A stretch of 64,000 nucleotides of DNA from SZAS-3 sp964386785. Its GTDB lineage: Bacteria; Chlamydiota; Chlamydiia; Chlamydiales; JAAKFR01. The notes beneath the pieces were generated by a model. It saw nothing but the letters and a program-made list of their open reading frames with translations. It did not search any database and was not told where the DNA came from. Below, one piece after another: positions 1 to 7,464 of the stretch. The first letter of the stretch is position 1, and the number at the start of each line of letters is the position of its first letter. The stretch is from contig CAYLUD010000002.1 in NCBI GenBank assembly GCA_964386785.1, forward strand, positions 13,689 to 77,688. The letters run 5' to 3'. The position numbers and the translations under genes are program-made.

Positions 1-1
1 T

Positions 2-244
2 TCTGCAGGTTCTTATCTTGCCCTAGATCCAGATTCTATCAACCGCATTATGCGTTCTATGAGACAAACGATCGTTCCTATACCACCTGGGGGTCAGCCC
101 GCGGTAGTACTCACCGCCATCGATGTCCGACGCTTTGTGAAGAAGCTCATTGAAAGTGAATACCCAGATATTGCAGTAATCTCCTATCAAGAGATTTTAC
201 CTGAAGTCAGAATTCAACCTTTAGGTAGGATCCAGTTGGGATAG
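2..244 (+). CDS. sctV: Type III secretion export gate protein SctV (CdsV/LcrD), C-terminal end only
   Basis: Open from the left window edge, so only the last 80 residues are visible. SctV is the inner-membrane export gate of the type III secretion system; its cytoplasmic C-terminal domain forms a nonameric ring that receives chaperone-effector complexes. The fragment ends in the usual FHIPEP-family pattern: a proline-rich stretch (IVPIPPGGQPAVVLT), a helix (DVRRFVKKLIES), then SYQEILPEVRIQPLGRIQLG. The family tail normally reads S-x-x-E-I-x-P-x-x-x-x-x-x-x-G-x-I. The identification is helped by copN 22 bp downstream, the same lcrD-copN-scc1 order as in Chlamydia. The N-terminal membrane part lies outside the window. 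Confidence 0.9.
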   Translation, partial: SAGSYLALDPDSINRIMRSMRQTIVPIPPGGQPAVVLTAIDVRRFVKKLIESEYPDIAVISYQEILPEVRIQPLGRIQLG

Positions 245-250
245 CAAGAG

Positions 251-266
251 GGAAGAGGGGGGGGTA
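251..266 (+). promoter_or_regulatory. copN ribosome binding site containing a run of eight G
   Basis: The Shine-Dalgarno region of copN is a purine run (GGAAGA followed by G8 at 257-264) that ends two bases before the ATG at 267. A G8 tract here could slip and change SD spacing. No separate promoter is visible in the 22-bp gap from sctV, so copN is probably read from upstream. Confidence 0.5.
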
Positions 267-1412
267 ATGTCGGAACCAGTGGAATCGTTGGCGCAAATTC
301 AACAGCAAGCGGCCCAGCGTATTGCTAAAGAAGAAGAGATTGAGCAACTCGAGGTCGAAGATGGCATGGCGGAATTGGCTCAGGATCCTACAGAAAATAC
401 GGCAGCCTCAGAGCGAGCGCAACAACGACACGCTCGTAATAAAAACCTAGAGGCTCGAAAATGGTCGAAAGCCGAGTCGGGACAGGACTCTAGTCCCCAT
501 ATTATTGGATTAGAAGAACGACAAGAAGAAGATGTCGCGCATTATTTCCAAGAGCGAAACCCGGAATTGCCCGCTGACAGGTTGCTGGCGCTCAAAAAAA
601 AACTCTCTCCTTCTCTCTCCTCTCAAGAGATTCAAGAACAAGTCGTTTCATTTTTTTCAGACCCAGCACTAGCGGATGATGCGTTTGCATATCTGATTCA
701 GATATCTCAACCCCCTTTAAAAGAGCTGATTCAGGAAGCCAAAACGTCCTTTTTTGCAGCACACCAGCGTGAAATTATTGGTGGTAAAAACATTACTGAA
801 ATTGCGCGGGACTTCGTTACAGAGGGACTAGCACCATCACCTACTCCATTGCGAGCCCTCTATGCCAATGTGACAGGAATTGAGCGCCCACATAACGATT
901 TATTCGAGTTTTTATCTAAACAGTATTCATTTCATCAGCTCCAACCCACAGTTGCCTTTTTGTTACAATCCATTTCCTATGAGCTAAAATCTGAGGGCCC
1001 TTCTATTGAAAAAGAAAAATTATTACGTCTGATGCAAGGCGTGAAAGACCTAGAGTCCATTCTAGCGATCTACATGCATTTTCAGGATAGTATTCCTCTC
1101 ATGCGGCGTCAATATGCTGAGCTAGGCGCTTCGTACCCCGAGAATATTCAATTTGAAATCTTGACAAAAGCTTTTATGAATATAGTCTACGATCGATATC
1201 CGACAAAAGATAAGGTAATGAAGGCTGTCGAACAACTAGGTATTGGAACAGACCCAGAAAAAGTCATCTTTCTTTCACGATTTCGAGATGCAATACGAAA
1301 TGTTTCGCCGCGTCTTTACCAAAATAACGACCATCCTCAGAAATTAAATCTTGCGTTCATTTCTGCTTTGGAGCAATTAGAGGAAGAGGATCGAGAAGAT
1401 CAAATCAAATAA
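267..1412 (+). CDS. copN: CopN, type III secretion gatekeeper (SctW/YopN family)
   Basis: CopN caps the secretion apparatus before host contact, sets the order of substrate export and is itself secreted; in Chlamydia it also binds tubulin. This 381 aa protein is close to the Chlamydia length (about 399 aa). Residues 1-90 are polar, rich in Q/E/A and probably disordered, as expected for a secretion signal plus chaperone-binding segment. The rest is helical and matches the HrpJ/YopN-TyeA layout, with the TyeA-like part at the end (about 290-381, including EKVIFLSRFRDAIRNVSP). The next gene encodes the cognate chaperone. The ATG at 267 follows a strong purine-rich SD. Assignment rests on fold-like composition and gene order rather than one diagnostic motif. 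Confidence 0.85.
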   Translation: MSEPVESLAQIQQQAAQRIAKEEEIEQLEVEDGMAELAQDPTENTAASERAQQRHARNKNLEARKWSKAESGQDSSPHIIGLEERQEEDVAHYFQERNPELPADRLLALKKKLSPSLSSQEIQEQVVSFFSDPALADDAFAYLIQISQPPLKELIQEAKTSFFAAHQREIIGGKNITEIARDFVTEGLAPSPTPLRALYANVTGIERPHNDLFEFLSKQYSFHQLQPTVAFLLQSISYELKSEGPSIEKEKLLRLMQGVKDLESILAIYMHFQDSIPLMRRQYAELGASYPENIQFEILTKAFMNIVYDRYPTKDKVMKAVEQLGIGTDPEKVIFLSRFRDAIRNVSPRLYQNNDHPQKLNLAFISALEQLEEEDREDQIK

Positions 1413-1420
1413 GGGCTTAC

Positions 1421-1885
1421 ATGACAACATACGATGCCTTATTATCTGATTGGGGAAAGCTTGTCGGGCTCTCTCTGCATTTAAGATCCAAGCCTGTTTG
1501 TTGTGTGCGTATTCCGAATGGTTTAGAACTACACCTCGATTTAGATCAGGAACAAGATCAGCTCGTTCTTAGTATTCCTTTAGGTACAGTACCCTTAGGA
1601 ACCTATGCTGACGAATTATTCTGTGCCGCTCTAATACATAATGGGATATCCAAGCGCCCCTTAGGAATTCTGTCTTATAGTGATGTGCTGCATTCTTTTT
1701 TACTCCACGAACAACTACCCTTAGCAACTTGTTCTGCAGAACTCCTTCAAGAGCGAATCGAGATCGTATCCTCAACTGCTACCCTATGGAAAAATGCCAT
1801 AGCACAACAAATAGTTCCTGCTATAGATGAGGCAGCAGCCCATCCCTCTCCCCTTCAACTCTATCCCCAGAGGCAAGCGACTTAA
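1421..1885 (+). CDS. scc1: Type III secretion chaperone Scc1 (SycE-like), partner of CopN
   Basis: Small acidic protein of 154 aa with the size and composition of class I type III chaperones (CesT/SycE fold), which dimerise and keep the N-terminus of a substrate ready for export. It sits 8 bp after copN and overlaps the malQ start by one base, exactly where scc1 (CT088) sits in C. trachomatis. The pattern LHLDLDQEQDQLVLSIPLG in the middle fits the beta strands of the chaperone core. The C-terminal 50 residues are helical. In Chlamydia, Scc1 works with Scc4 on CopN; no scc4 is visible here. Confidence 0.8.
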   Translation: MTTYDALLSDWGKLVGLSLHLRSKPVCCVRIPNGLELHLDLDQEQDQLVLSIPLGTVPLGTYADELFCAALIHNGISKRPLGILSYSDVLHSFLLHEQLPLATCSAELLQERIEIVSSTATLWKNAIAQQIVPAIDEAAAHPSPLQLYPQRQAT

Positions 1886-3471
1886 TGAAAAAAGAAGATC
1901 TACTCAAGAGTCCTCTTCAAGCCGCTTGGCAAGCGGTAGGCATCCAGGATCACCATGGTATTGTGGTACCTTTATTTTCCTTACACTCTAAGAACAGCTG
2001 CGGAATTGGAGAATACCTCGATCTCTTACCCCTAATAGATTGGTGCCAGGGTTGTGGGTTTGATGTCATCCAATTACTACCCCTCAATGATGTAGGGCTG
2101 GGAACCAGTCCTTATGATGCCATCTCTGCCTTTGCATTAAACCCAACCTATCTTTCTCTGAAAGATCTTCCTTATTTAGATCGAATACCCAATGCAGAAG
2201 AGCGACTACATAAAATTGCGTACTGGACACAGACGGATCGCGTAAAACACCATATTGTTAGGGAATTAAAACAGGTATTCTTACGGGAATACGTCGCTCA
2301 AGTTGGGCCTCTGTTATTGGAAGATGGTGCAGTTGCTCGATTTGCAGAGGAGCAGTCTTTTTGGTTACCTGCTTACTGTTTATTCAAATCATTAAAAGAA
2401 TTTCATTATTGGAAAAAATGGGAAGAATGGCCTGAAGAACATCGATCCCAAGAAGGACTCTTGGCTTTGCTTCAGCAACCCAGTTGGGCTGAGGCGATAC
2501 AGTTTCATCAACTACTCCAATTTCTTTGCTTTCAACAACTTTCTTATGTAAAAAAAGTATCCGAAGAAAAAAAAGTCCTATTAAAAGGCGACCTTCCCAT
2601 ACTGATTAATAAAGAAAGTGCCGATGTGTGGTTCTTTCGTAATCTATTCCAATGTGACTACTCAGCTGGGGCTCCTCCAGATATGTATTCTCCGGAAGGG
2701 CAAGATTGGGGCTTTCCTATTTATAACTGGAAGGCCCTCGAAGAAAGTCAGTATACCTGGTGGAAAGAACGGATTCGATATGCCGCTTCTTTTTACCACC
2801 TATATCGGCTTGATCATATTGTTGGTTTTTTCCGAATTTGGTCTATGAAACAAGGCCAACATGCACAAGAAGGCCATTTTATTCCTTCTAGCGATGAAGA
2901 AAGCGTCAGAGCTGGGAAACAACACCTCTCTCAAATCATAGCAGGATCTACGATATTGCCTATTGGAGAAGATCTAGGCTCTGTTCCCCCATATGTACGA
3001 AGCACTCTGACAGAATTAGGTATTTGTGGAACAAAAGTTATGCGATGGGAGCGCCATTATGATACAGATGGTAGCTTCATTCCAGTAGATCAGTATCCTA
3101 TTTGTAGTATGACTACCGTTTCTACCCATGATTCTGATCTTCTGCGGGGATGGTGGACCCATGCTCCAAAAGATGCGCATCTGTTTGCTATGTCGAAAGG
3201 CTGGTTGTACCTGCCCTTTCTTTCTTCGGAACACCACTTTGATATCCTACAAGACAGCCATCGATCGGGTTCTATTTTTCATATCAATTTATTACAGGAA
3301 TACCTGTCTTTAATACCTGAATTGGCCGGCTCTCCCCATCAAGAACGAATCAATATTCCAGGAAAGGTGTTAGATTCTAACTGGACCTATCGTTGTCCCA
3401 TTTCTATAGAAGGATTAGCAGATCACGATATGTTGAGAATGAAAATTAAACAAATTTTAAAAAAGGATTAG
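1885..3471 (+). CDS. malQ: 4-alpha-glucanotransferase (amylomaltase), GH77
   Basis: MalQ transfers maltosyl and longer alpha-1,4-glucan segments between chains, working with glycogen phosphorylase and debranching enzyme, both of which are in this window. The 528 aa length is normal. GH77 signatures are present: the nucleophile region YRLDHIVGFFRIW (Asp near residue 309), the acid/base region IGEDLGSVPP (Glu near 362), and STHDSDLLRGWW (Asp near 414). The N-terminal motif SCGIGEYLDL also fits the family. The start overlaps scc1 by one base, so it is cotranslated with a secretion operon, a Chlamydia hallmark (CT087 follows CT088). Cytoplasmic; no signal peptide. Confidence 0.93.
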   Translation: MKKEDLLKSPLQAAWQAVGIQDHHGIVVPLFSLHSKNSCGIGEYLDLLPLIDWCQGCGFDVIQLLPLNDVGLGTSPYDAISAFALNPTYLSLKDLPYLDRIPNAEERLHKIAYWTQTDRVKHHIVRELKQVFLREYVAQVGPLLLEDGAVARFAEEQSFWLPAYCLFKSLKEFHYWKKWEEWPEEHRSQEGLLALLQQPSWAEAIQFHQLLQFLCFQQLSYVKKVSEEKKVLLKGDLPILINKESADVWFFRNLFQCDYSAGAPPDMYSPEGQDWGFPIYNWKALEESQYTWWKERIRYAASFYHLYRLDHIVGFFRIWSMKQGQHAQEGHFIPSSDEESVRAGKQHLSQIIAGSTILPIGEDLGSVPPYVRSTLTELGICGTKVMRWERHYDTDGSFIPVDQYPICSMTTVSTHDSDLLRGWWTHAPKDAHLFAMSKGWLYLPFLSSEHHFDILQDSHRSGSIFHINLLQEYLSLIPELAGSPHQERINIPGKVLDSNWTYRCPISIEGLADHDMLRMKIKQILKKD

Positions 3472-3472
3472 T

Positions 3473-3979
3473 ATGGACATTCAACAAGAACAGCTAAATC
3501 TAGAAGTTGAACTGTTGCTTACACAATTGCTTGTTCCTACCCCTAAAGCAATTCTTGGATCCTTAGCTACTCAAAAAAATGAATTGTTGGCATTAAAACA
3601 GAGAATTCAGAATCTTCCCCCTGAAGTCAGTCAAAGTTTATTGAATGATATTCTTTCTGTGTCTCGCTATCCACATCAAGTCGTGCTATTTAATGATCAA
3701 AATACAAAACGCATTGTAAATACTCATGTAGGCATGGGTCATCTTTACGCTCTGACTCTAGCCTTCCTATCCAATCCTCTGAAAAAAGACATTCCTGTTA
3801 ATGCTCTAAAGAACAATCAGGCCACCATTTTAGATTTCACAAAAAAAGAGTACTTATCCCCAAAAGAAGGGATTGAATTCATGATCTTAGTATTGAATAT
3901 GACAAAATCTCTGATACAAATCCTAGAAACCTATGCTCTAGAATGCCCGATCCCTGAAAGCTCATTTCAGAAAAATTAA
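3473..3979 (+). CDS. Uncharacterised 168 aa protein, last gene of the copN-malQ operon
   Basis: I do not recognise this protein. It begins one base after the malQ stop and ends with a 4-base overlap with the stop region of fabG on the other strand, so it is surely translated with malQ. It is mostly helical: an N-terminal leucine-rich helix (residues 1-55), a short beta-like stretch (HQVVLFNDQ), a middle helix with GHLYALTLAFLSNP, and a C-terminal amphipathic helix (EFMILVLNMTKSLIQILETY). There is no signal peptide and no clear membrane segment. Size and position would allow a secretion-related helper, but nothing in the sequence proves that. Confidence 0.6.
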   Translation: MDIQQEQLNLEVELLLTQLLVPTPKAILGSLATQKNELLALKQRIQNLPPEVSQSLLNDILSVSRYPHQVVLFNDQNTKRIVNTHVGMGHLYALTLAFLSNPLKKDIPVNALKNNQATILDFTKKEYLSPKEGIEFMILVLNMTKSLIQILETYALECPIPESSFQKN

Positions 3980-4719
3980 TGCATCGTCAGGCCGCCGTCT
4001 ACAGCAAATACCTGACCTGTAATATAGGCTGCCATGGGGGTTGCTAAAAAAAGAGCGAGTTGCGCTACGTCTTCCACAGATCCGAAGCGCCCTAACGGAA
4101 TTCGAGAAAGAAATGCCTGCTTGTGCTCTGGTGTCAGGGCATCTGTCATGTCACTTTGAATAAAACCTGGAGCTATGCAGTTGACAGTAATCCCCCTAGA
4201 ACCTACTTCTTGCGCTAAAGATTTAGAAAAGCCAATCATACCCGCTTTCGCAGCTGCATAATTGGTTTGTCCAGCATTCCCTATCAGTCCTACCACGGAA
4301 GAAATATTAATGATTCTACCCTGCCTCGCCTTTAACATCGGACGAACCAATGTCTTACAAAGATAAAAGATCGAGGATAGATTTGTAGTGATGACCTGAT
4401 CCCAATCACGAGCCGATAATTTCATTAATAGCTGATCCCGAGTAATTCCAGCGTTATTCACTACAATATCCACACGCCCGTGTTCTTCTAACACGCTCTC
4501 ACCAAATTGCACCACTGCTTCAGGCGTAGAGAGGTCTACTTGACGGAAACAACTTTCTGCGGTGACCTTACGAAGTTCATCTGCAACCTTCTCACCCAAT
4601 TCTTTATTAGTACCACAAATCACTACACGAGCACCCTGTGAAGCAAGAGCCAAAGCAATCGCTTTGCCAATTCCTCGAGTTCCTCCTGTCACAATTGCCA
4701 CTTGGTCTTGTAACATCAT
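3976..4719 (-). CDS. fabG: 3-oxoacyl-[acyl-carrier-protein] reductase FabG
   Basis: NADPH-dependent reductase that carries out the first reduction of each fatty acid elongation cycle. It is a short-chain dehydrogenase of 247 aa with every key motif: the nucleotide-binding TGGTRGIG (residues 11-18), NNAG (88-91), catalytic Ser (INISS, 140/141), and NYAAAK giving Tyr154 and Lys158. A conserved PG motif follows (NCIAPGFIQSDMT), and the C-terminus is YITGQVFAVDGGLTMH. It is the last gene of a fabH-fabD-fabG run transcribed leftwards, 12 bp after fabD. The start could be Met1 or Met2; the difference is trivial. Confidence 0.96.
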   Translation of the reverse strand: MMLQDQVAIVTGGTRGIGKAIALALASQGARVVICGTNKELGEKVADELRKVTAESCFRQVDLSTPEAVVQFGESVLEEHGRVDIVVNNAGITRDQLLMKLSARDWDQVITTNLSSIFYLCKTLVRPMLKARQGRIINISSVVGLIGNAGQTNYAAAKAGMIGFSKSLAQEVGSRGITVNCIAPGFIQSDMTDALTPEHKQAFLSRIPLGRFGSVEDVAQLALFLATPMAAYITGQVFAVDGGLTMH

Positions 4720-4731
4720 ATGCGGCTCCTT

Positions 4732-5655
4732 TTATAAGGCTGCTGCCAAGGTTTCTAAATCTTTCGGCTCATTAATGGTGATGATAGGCTTACCCGGTAG
4801 GATTTTGCGATGCAACCCCGTTAGCACAGAGCCCGACCCAATCTCAATAAACACATCGGCATCACGGAGAGCCTCCATCGAAGCTGTCCATAACACAGGA
4901 GCGGTAATCTGCTTCTTTAGGGCTTTCAGAATTGCATCTTTTGTCGTATGCATTTGGCCTGTAGCATTCGATACAATCGGAACGCCTTGAGAGTGGAATG
5001 GAGCTTCGTCTATGCGCGCTGCAACGGCCTCTTCTGCTGACTGCATCAGTCCGCTATGAAACGCCCCTTGCACTTCTAGAGGAATGACCCGTTTTGCTCC
5101 CTTTTCTTTAGCTAAAGCCGAGCCTCGTTGGATAGCATCTCTAGTACCAGATAGCACAATTTGACCTGGTGAATTAATATTAGCAGCCCAAAGTCCTTGA
5201 CCAATTTCATCCACAACTTCCAACACAACTGGTATGCTTAATCCTAATACAGCAGCCATACCACCAGGATGCTCTCGACAGGCTTTGCCCATAGACTCAG
5301 AACGAAATGTGACAAGATCTAAGGCTGCATGCAGAGATATCCACTCTCCTGCTACTAGCGCTGTATATTCACCTAAACTGTGCCCTGCACAGGCAAATGG
5401 TTTCATACTAGGAAATTGAGAACGCAACACACTGACCATAGCAAGACTTGTAGCATAAAGCCCCGGTTGGCTATTGATAGTTAACTTTAAATCAGCTTCA
5501 TCTCCTTCAAAGAGTAGTCGAGAAAGTGGTCTAGCTAACCATTCATCAACCTCCTCAAACACCTCTCGTGCAACAGCGAAGTCATCAAAAAATAACTTGC
5601 CCATCCCCACTGATTGAGAACCTTGCCCAGGAAAAAGCCACACTATTTTTTTCAT
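4732..5655 (-). CDS. fabD: Malonyl-CoA:ACP transacylase FabD
   Basis: Moves malonyl groups from CoA to acyl carrier protein to supply the elongating units for fatty acid synthesis. The 307 aa protein has the FabD signatures: PGQGSQ near the N-terminus (residues 9-14), the nucleophile elbow GHSLGEY with Ser93, an Arg-containing segment (FRSESMG), and the catalytic-His region VQGAFHSGLM. The start overlaps the fabH stop by four bases, and fabG follows by 12 bp, so the three enzymes are translationally linked. This order (fabH, fabD, fabG) matches Chlamydia CT239-CT237. Confidence 0.96.
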   Translation of the reverse strand: MKKIVWLFPGQGSQSVGMGKLFFDDFAVAREVFEEVDEWLARPLSRLLFEGDEADLKLTINSQPGLYATSLAMVSVLRSQFPSMKPFACAGHSLGEYTALVAGEWISLHAALDLVTFRSESMGKACREHPGGMAAVLGLSIPVVLEVVDEIGQGLWAANINSPGQIVLSGTRDAIQRGSALAKEKGAKRVIPLEVQGAFHSGLMQSAEEAVAARIDEAPFHSQGVPIVSNATGQMHTTKDAILKALKKQITAPVLWTASMEALRDADVFIEIGSGSVLTGLHRKILPGKPIITINEPKDLETLAAAL

Positions 5656-6653
5656 GTTTTATCCTCTGCCTGCTGAGTTAAGAGAACTGCCCCCCAGGTA
5701 AATCCAGCTCCAAAGGCAACAAGTAATAGATGATCCCCTTCCTTGATTTGCCCACTGGCATACAGTTCATATAAGGCAATGCCCAGTCCAGATGCAGAGG
5801 TATTTCCATATTTATGCAAGGTCTTTACCACGCATTGCGGGTCAATATTGAATCGTTTGCCCATCGCATCGATAATCCGCTCATTGGCCTGATGAGGGAT
5901 GAGCCAGTTAATAGAAGATTGTTCCAGCTCCGCCTTCTGCAAACAAGTTTTTGCTGCCTGTTCCATCCTGCGAACAGCATGTTTAAATACCTCTTGTCCT
6001 TCCATTTTGATATAATGTTGCCGCTCGGAGACTGTGGTGGCGGAGGCGGGCAATCTAGCTCCACCAGCAGGTATGCGCAGCAGCTCAGCTACCCCCCCGT
6101 CACTGCCAAGAGAGGTTTCCCCAAGTAGCAACCCATCCCCACAATCACTAACCCAGGCAGCTGCTGCCCCATCTCCAAATAAGACACAAGTGGCACGGTC
6201 TTGATAATCAACTATAGAAGATAATTTTTCCGTCGCGACTACTAAAATATTGTGATAAAGACCCGACGCAATATAAGCCTTCGCTATTTCCAATCCATAT
6301 AAGAATCCAGTACATGCCGCTTGAATATCTAGAGCTGGGATTGAGGGAGCATCTAATAAATGCTGAATCAACGCGGCCGTGCTAGGAAAGATATAATCTG
6401 GTGTTGAGGTTGCTACGATAATCAGATCCAGTTGTTCTATAGATCTTCCAGATCGTTTCAGAGCTTCGCGTGCTGCCGCAGCTCCCATTGTAGATGGAAA
6501 TTCATCCTGAGCCGCAATACGGCGCTCCCGAATCCCCGTGCGCGAAACGATCCACTCATCACTCGTCTCAACGATCTGCTCTAATTCTGCATTAGCTAAG
6601 GTGCGTTCAGGTAGCCAAGCTCCTAAGCCAACAATTCGCGCCTTGTTTTTCAT
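5652..6653 (-). CDS. fabH: 3-oxoacyl-ACP synthase III FabH
   Basis: Starts fatty acid synthesis by condensing acetyl-CoA with malonyl-ACP. The 333 aa length is normal for a KAS III. The thiolase-fold catalytic triad is visible: Cys114 in QAACTGFLYG, His in LIPHQANERI (around 255) and Asn in KYGNTSASG (around 285). The C-terminal LLVAFGAGFTWGAVLL is typical. It is first in the fab operon and diverges from recR across a 103-bp AT-rich spacer, which probably holds the operon promoter (the other strand carries TATAAAAT near 6692). Confidence 0.96.
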   Translation of the reverse strand: MKNKARIVGLGAWLPERTLANAELEQIVETSDEWIVSRTGIRERRIAAQDEFPSTMGAAAAREALKRSGRSIEQLDLIIVATSTPDYIFPSTAALIQHLLDAPSIPALDIQAACTGFLYGLEIAKAYIASGLYHNILVVATEKLSSIVDYQDRATCVLFGDGAAAAWVSDCGDGLLLGETSLGSDGGVAELLRIPAGGARLPASATTVSERQHYIKMEGQEVFKHAVRRMEQAAKTCLQKAELEQSSINWLIPHQANERIIDAMGKRFNIDPQCVVKTLHKYGNTSASGLGIALYELYASGQIKEGDHLLLVAFGAGFTWGAVLLTQQAEDKT

Positions 6654-6756
6654 AACAAGAAGGTTATCAGAGAGATTTTTTATCAGCAGCTATAAAATAT
6701 ATTTCACCTAGGATTCTAGATTGCGAGAAAGGGAATAAGAATGCCAACATACCATT

Positions 6757-7359
6757 ATGTCTTCCAAATACCCCACCCATCTATCGAAGTTGATATCGCT
6801 CTTTCAACGCCTTCCTGGAGTCGGAAGAAAATCAGCAGAGCGTATTGTGTTTCATCTTTTGGAATCCTCACCAGAATCCTTAGCCCAGCTGTCCCAATCA
6901 ATCCAGGACATGCACGCACACGTCTACACCTGTCAATCTTGTGGTGCGATTTCAGATCTACTTACCTGTTCTATTTGTTCTGACTCTTCCCGTCAGCGGC
7001 ACCTTCTTTGTGTCGTTGCTCATGCTAAAGAAATATTTCTTATTGAATCGACAAAACAATACCGCGGTTTATATTATGTTTTGGGCAACGTCATTTCTCC
7101 TATGCGAAGTCAATCCCTAGCAGATGACTGCATACAGAAATTAAAGCACCGCATTGATGAATTCGGGATAGAAGAAGTCATCCTTGCCTTAGATGCTACA
7201 GTAGAAGGCGAAGCTACCGCCCTCTTTTTGAAGAAACAATTACACGACCTTCCCCTATTTATTTCTAGGCTCGCTTGTGGGGTCCCCATTGGCAGTTCAT
7301 TTGATTTTATCGATGGTGGCACATTGTCCTATGCGATTGGAGGGCGTAGCAGATTTTAA
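6757..7359 (+). CDS. recR: Recombination mediator protein RecR
   Basis: RecR works with RecO (and RecF) to load RecA onto gapped DNA. The 200 aa length is standard. The N-terminal helix-hairpin-helix segment reads FQRLPGVGRKSAERIVFHLL; next is a four-cysteine zinc finger (Cys59, Cys62, Cys71, Cys74); then a Toprim domain with CVVAHAKEIFLIE and LALDATVEGEATALFL; and a C-terminal RLACGVPIGSSFDFIDGGTL. An in-frame ATG at 6757 gives the expected N-terminus; an overlapping ATG at 6741 is in a different frame. It diverges from fabH and precedes bamA, as in Chlamydia (CT239-CT240-CT241). Confidence 0.95.
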   Translation: MSSKYPTHLSKLISLFQRLPGVGRKSAERIVFHLLESSPESLAQLSQSIQDMHAHVYTCQSCGAISDLLTCSICSDSSRQRHLLCVVAHAKEIFLIESTKQYRGLYYVLGNVISPMRSQSLADDCIQKLKHRIDEFGIEEVILALDATVEGEATALFLKKQLHDLPLFISRLACGVPIGSSFDFIDGGTLSYAIGGRSRF

Positions 7360-7464
7360 AACCTGCGAAAGGGTTGCATACACCAGCTGTTTGTATCCAT
7401 ACCCCTCGTCGAATCTAATTTATGCTCTTGTCTAAAACAAGGCTCTTTCCATAGAATCGGACGC

